From Flavobacteriaceae bacterium (GTDB taxonomy: Bacteria > Bacteroidota > Bacteroidia > Flavobacteriales > Flavobacteriaceae): DNA of 9,972 bases. The notes beneath the pieces were generated by a model, which searched no databases, had not been told where the DNA came from, and worked only from the letters and a program-made list of their open reading frames with translations. The DNA is taken from contig JABDMQ010000311.1 of assembly GCA_013001365.1 (NCBI GenBank), positions 1 to 9,972 on the forward strand. The letters are read 5' to 3'. Numbering within the stretch: position 1 is the stretch's first letter; each line of letters begins with the position of its first letter. Positions 7,964-9,972 of the stretch are shown here, one piece after another. Both the position numbers and the translations under genes were made by a program.

Positions 7964-8680
7964 CTATTTTGTCCCCTTGACCTCTCCCATGTCTAGGCCT
8001 AAGAATAGTAGCTTGTGATGAGTTGGGAGTTGGGCACCGCTTTCTGTTGTTTTCCAATCGCTCCAAGAAGCTGGAAATCCTTGAATTGGGATAATGGATG
8101 TCCACATCTTGAAACCATAAGGTTTTCCGGTTTCATCAAGAAGCCATAAATAAGAATCCCCTGGGGTGCTACCACCTGAAGTATAGGTAACTAAAAGAGC
8201 TTCTGAACCATCTTCCTGTGTTATCAAAGACCGTTCGACACCTGGGTCATAAACCTTATAAGGTGCAACTAGCCAGAATGAATCGTTATTGAAATAATCT
8301 ATGGCCTTTTTAAGGAGTTCTTTTCTCTGTAAGCCTTTTACCTCGAAATTATGAACATAAGCCCTACTTTTTATCGTATCGTCTAAATGGACACGAACTT
8401 TATATTCTGCCCATTGCACATCGCAGATATTCTCGTCTTTTTCCCATTTAAAATGATGCCGTCCCTTGAATGTCCACTCAATGTAATTCGTTGCTTCGTA
8501 TGCTTCATGGTTAAGTGCATCCAGCATTTTATTGGCAAGCAAATCCGCTTTCTCACCTGAAATACCTTTAGGTAGGTCCTCATCATATTTTAGGTAAAGG
8601 AAGCCAAAGAACAAGAGGCTAGGCAGAGTTATGAAAACAATTAGTCCTCCAATGATCTTAAATGTTTTCTTTATTCGCAT
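7964..8680 (-). CDS. Membrane-anchored or exported protein of unknown function
   Basis: I do not recognise this 238-residue protein. Residues 1-5 are basic (MRIKK) and about 9-30 form one hydrophobic segment, followed by a soluble domain, so it is either an N-terminally anchored protein facing the periplasm or a secreted one; no clear cleavage site or lipobox cysteine is visible. The soluble part is rich in Trp and Tyr and in short beta-type stretches (IEWTFKGRHHFKW near 67-79; SFWLVAPYKVYDPG at 134-147; SYLWLLDETGKPYGFKMW at 176-193). This pattern resembles the LolA/LppX-like half-barrel proteins that bind lipids or lipoproteins, but that is inference from composition and layout only. A short perfect palindrome (TTTTACTAAAA, 8685-8695) lies just upstream of the ATG. 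The gene ends 78 bases before uvrA and may or may not share its transcript. Confidence 0.75.
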   Translation of the reverse strand: MRIKKTFKIIGGLIVFITLPSLLFFGFLYLKYDEDLPKGISGEKADLLANKMLDALNHEAYEATNYIEWTFKGRHHFKWEKDENICDVQWAEYKVRVHLDDTIKSRAYVHNFEVKGLQRKELLKKAIDYFNNDSFWLVAPYKVYDPGVERSLITQEDGSEALLVTYTSGGSTPGDSYLWLLDETGKPYGFKMWTSIIPIQGFPASWSDWKTTESGAQLPTHHKLLFLGLDMGEVKGTK

Positions 8681-8910
8681 GCAGTTTTACTAAAATGTGA
8701 CCCTTACTATATGGATTGATTTATCTTTCTTCTCGAACCATAAAAACGCTTTTAGACTCCTTGTTAAAAGCCCTAAACAAATTCAAGATCTGTAAATATA
8801 TTAACTCTTGTATAAAAAGTTTGTACGATGCGGCTATTTACGACGATTGGCTCGAATTTCACTTCGATTTGCAACCAATTGCAAAAAAATTGGATTATCG
8901 TTTAGAAATC
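8681..8910. other. Intergenic gap between alkD and the unknown membrane-anchored gene
   Basis: This AT-rich gap presumably holds the end of the ggt-alkD transcript and the promoter of the 238-residue gene. I found no exact TAnnTTTG on the minus strand. A short inverted repeat, CCAATT at 8875-8880 and AATTGG at 8888-8893 around a 7-base loop, lies 18 bases after the alkD stop but lacks a following T-tract on the minus strand, so it is a poor terminator. No small gene with a convincing start is visible on either strand. Confidence 0.5.
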
Positions 8911-9579
8911 TTAGATCAATCGTCTAATGGCCTCACGTTTGCTCAATGGTTTCAGGTTGGCGGTTTCAACAAACTTCAAAACTGCATCTGGATTCACCTT
9001 TCCATATTCTCGAAGTGCCCAGCCTATGGCTTTTTTAATGAAGAATTCGTTGGATACCCTATGCTTCAAACATTGCTGAAAAAGCAGTTCCTTATTGGTC
9101 TTTTCTTTGTAACCCAGTTGGAAGATTATAGTGCTTCGTTGTAGCCACATATTGTCTGAACTAGAGAACCTCTCAATCACTTTAAAAGTCTCTTTAGGGA
9201 ATGAGAGTAAATATCCTCCTAAGATGTTTTTAGCGATGTAGTCAACAGAATCCCACCAGGAATTGGTTGTTATCAATTGTTCAATAAGAGCAATATCCTC
9301 CAATTTGTATGACCTTCTTAAATGCTTTTCGAACAATTCCATGGCCACCAAATGCATTTCGCGCTTAGGTTTGTCGTATAGATCGAATACCAAGGTTCTT
9401 ATTGTATCGCGAATTTCGATATGATGGTCTTTCGCTACTGAGTTCATCAATGAGCGTCTTTGGGCGGCCCTTATGCCGTAGAAATCGAATTGGTCAAGCA
9501 TATAGGCTTTCATATGCTTGGCATCCTCTGGATTAGCATGCTTTTGAAAGGTCCTGTCCAATACTTCAATAAAACCCAT
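8911..9579 (-). CDS. AlkD-type DNA alkylation repair glycosylase
   Basis: The 222-residue protein is a HEAT-like-repeat DNA glycosylase of the AlkC/AlkD family (PF08713), which removes 3-methyladenine, 7-methylguanine and bulky cationic lesions from DNA without flipping the base. The active-site residues known from Bacillus cereus AlkD are present at matching positions: Trp109 and catalytic Asp113 in SWWDSVDYIA, Arg148 in NMWLQRSTIIFQL, and Trp187 in KKAIGWALREYGK. Tyr26 in the first repeat probably matches AlkD Tyr27. The end, LKPLSKREAIRRLI, matches the family's C-terminal helix but stops about 15 residues earlier than the Bacillus protein, which has a dispensable-looking tail. There is no signal peptide, so it acts in the cytoplasm. 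The ATG lies 6 bases after the ggt stop, which suggests co-transcription with ggt. A fully active enzyme is expected. Confidence 0.93.
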   Translation of the reverse strand: MGFIEVLDRTFQKHANPEDAKHMKAYMLDQFDFYGIRAAQRRSLMNSVAKDHHIEIRDTIRTLVFDLYDKPKREMHLVAMELFEKHLRRSYKLEDIALIEQLITTNSWWDSVDYIAKNILGGYLLSFPKETFKVIERFSSSDNMWLQRSTIIFQLGYKEKTNKELLFQQCLKHRVSNEFFIKKAIGWALREYGKVNPDAVLKFVETANLKPLSKREAIRRLI

Positions 9580-9585
9580 GGTAAT

Positions 9586-9972
9586 TTAAAATCCTATCGC
9601 AGTATCATCACCGCGTTTATCGGCGCCTCCTTCTAAAGTCCCATCAGGTAGCACCAAGATGCCATCGACTTTTCCAATGACTGGCGAACGGTCTTCATTG
9701 GTCTGGTAACCTTTGTCCTGTAAATCCTTAATGGTTTCCCTTGGAAATGAATTAGGCTCGAAAACAACGACATCCGGCAACCATTGATGATGAAATCGAG
9801 GTGCATTTACAGCATCGTTCATGGTCATTTTATATTCATAGACATTCAGTATGGTTTGAAACACCGATGTTATGATCGTCGACCCTCCAGGTGTACCGAC
9901 GGTCATCCAGAATTCATCATCTTTTTCAACAAGGGTTGGTGTCATGCTGCTTAACATGCGCTTCTCTGGAGC
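9586..9972 (-). CDS. ggt: Gamma-glutamyltransferase, C-terminal part (small subunit), cut by window edge
   Basis: The frame is open through the right edge; 128 residues are visible. They match the end of the gamma-glutamyltransferase small subunit: KRMLSSMTPT near the edge (the double serine that positions the substrate's carboxylate), TPGGSTIITSVFQ (the glycine pair forms the oxyanion hole), NAPRFHHQWLPD and the C-terminal GDDTAIGF. The enzyme hydrolyses or transfers the gamma-glutamyl group of glutathione, usually in the periplasm, and matures by self-cleavage at a threonine; that threonine and the signal peptide lie outside the window. An internal ATG at 9957 is in the middle of the conserved KRMLSSMTP motif and is not the start. 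Its stop is 6 bases before the alkD start. Confidence 0.95.
   Translation of the reverse strand, partial: APEKRMLSSMTPTLVEKDDEFWMTVGTPGGSTIITSVFQTILNVYEYKMTMNDAVNAPRFHHQWLPDVVVFEPNSFPRETIKDLQDKGYQTNEDRSPVIGKVDGILVLPDGTLEGGADKRGDDTAIGF

Noticed and set aside
7961..7974. GGAC/GTCC hairpin at the end of the 238-residue gene
   Set aside because: The stem is four base pairs, overlaps the stop codon and has no T-tract; too weak to call a terminator.
7860..8105. Minus-strand frame bridging the unknown gene and uvrA
   Set aside because: It overlaps the end of the 238-residue gene and the start of uvrA in another frame and has no family features; it also runs through the promoter-like site.
8875..8893. 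CCAATT/AATTGG inverted repeat as the alkD terminator
   Set aside because: The stem is only six AT-rich pairs and no T-tract follows on the minus strand, so termination here is not supported.
8716..9144. Plus-strand open frame of 142 codons across the gap and into alkD
   Set aside because: More than half lies antisense to the well-supported alkD gene, there is no promoter or ribosome-binding site, and the peptide resembles no family. It is most likely a shadow frame extended by chance.
1..9972. Mobile element, CRISPR array, phage or defence island
   Set aside because: No transposase, integrase, direct-repeat array, tRNA or compositional break is visible; the genes have even character and common orientation.

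Overview
The window looks like chromosomal DNA of a member of the Bacteroidota, most likely a flavobacterium-type organism. Three things support this: a C-terminal type IX secretion sorting domain on the secreted nuclease-like protein; two sites matching the Bacteroidota -7 promoter element TAnnTTTG just upstream of starts; and no clear Shine-Dalgarno sequences. By eye the DNA is moderately AT-rich with even codon use. I see no insertion sequence, phage gene, CRISPR array, tRNA or rRNA.

Every supported gene lies on the minus strand, so the window reads from right to left. At the right edge is the 3' part of a gamma-glutamyltransferase gene (ggt), followed 6 bases later by an AlkD-type DNA glycosylase gene. 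After a 230-base gap comes an unrecognised 238-residue protein with one N-terminal membrane segment. Then a promoter-like site precedes a compact four-gene run: uvrA, a LOG/TIGR00730 nucleotide hydrolase gene, a secreted endonuclease/exonuclease/phosphatase (EEP) gene, and a 943-residue M1-peptidase-like protein ending in a predicted outer-membrane beta-barrel. The gaps in this run are 20 and 2 bases, followed by a 4-base ATGA overlap, so it is probably one operon. At the left edge a well-formed promoter drives a start codon whose gene leaves the window after ten codons.

Functionally the window mixes DNA repair (UvrA for bulky lesions, AlkD for alkylated bases), nucleotide salvage (LOG), glutathione breakdown (Ggt) and two cell-envelope or secreted proteins. 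The most notable observation is that the M1-like protein keeps the overall layout of an M1 peptidase but has no HEXXH zinc motif and carries a barrel-like C-terminal third, and its start is translationally coupled to a gene for a T9SS-exported phosphoesterase or nuclease. This is a curious pairing, not a clear new defence or mobile system; most of the window is ordinary housekeeping.
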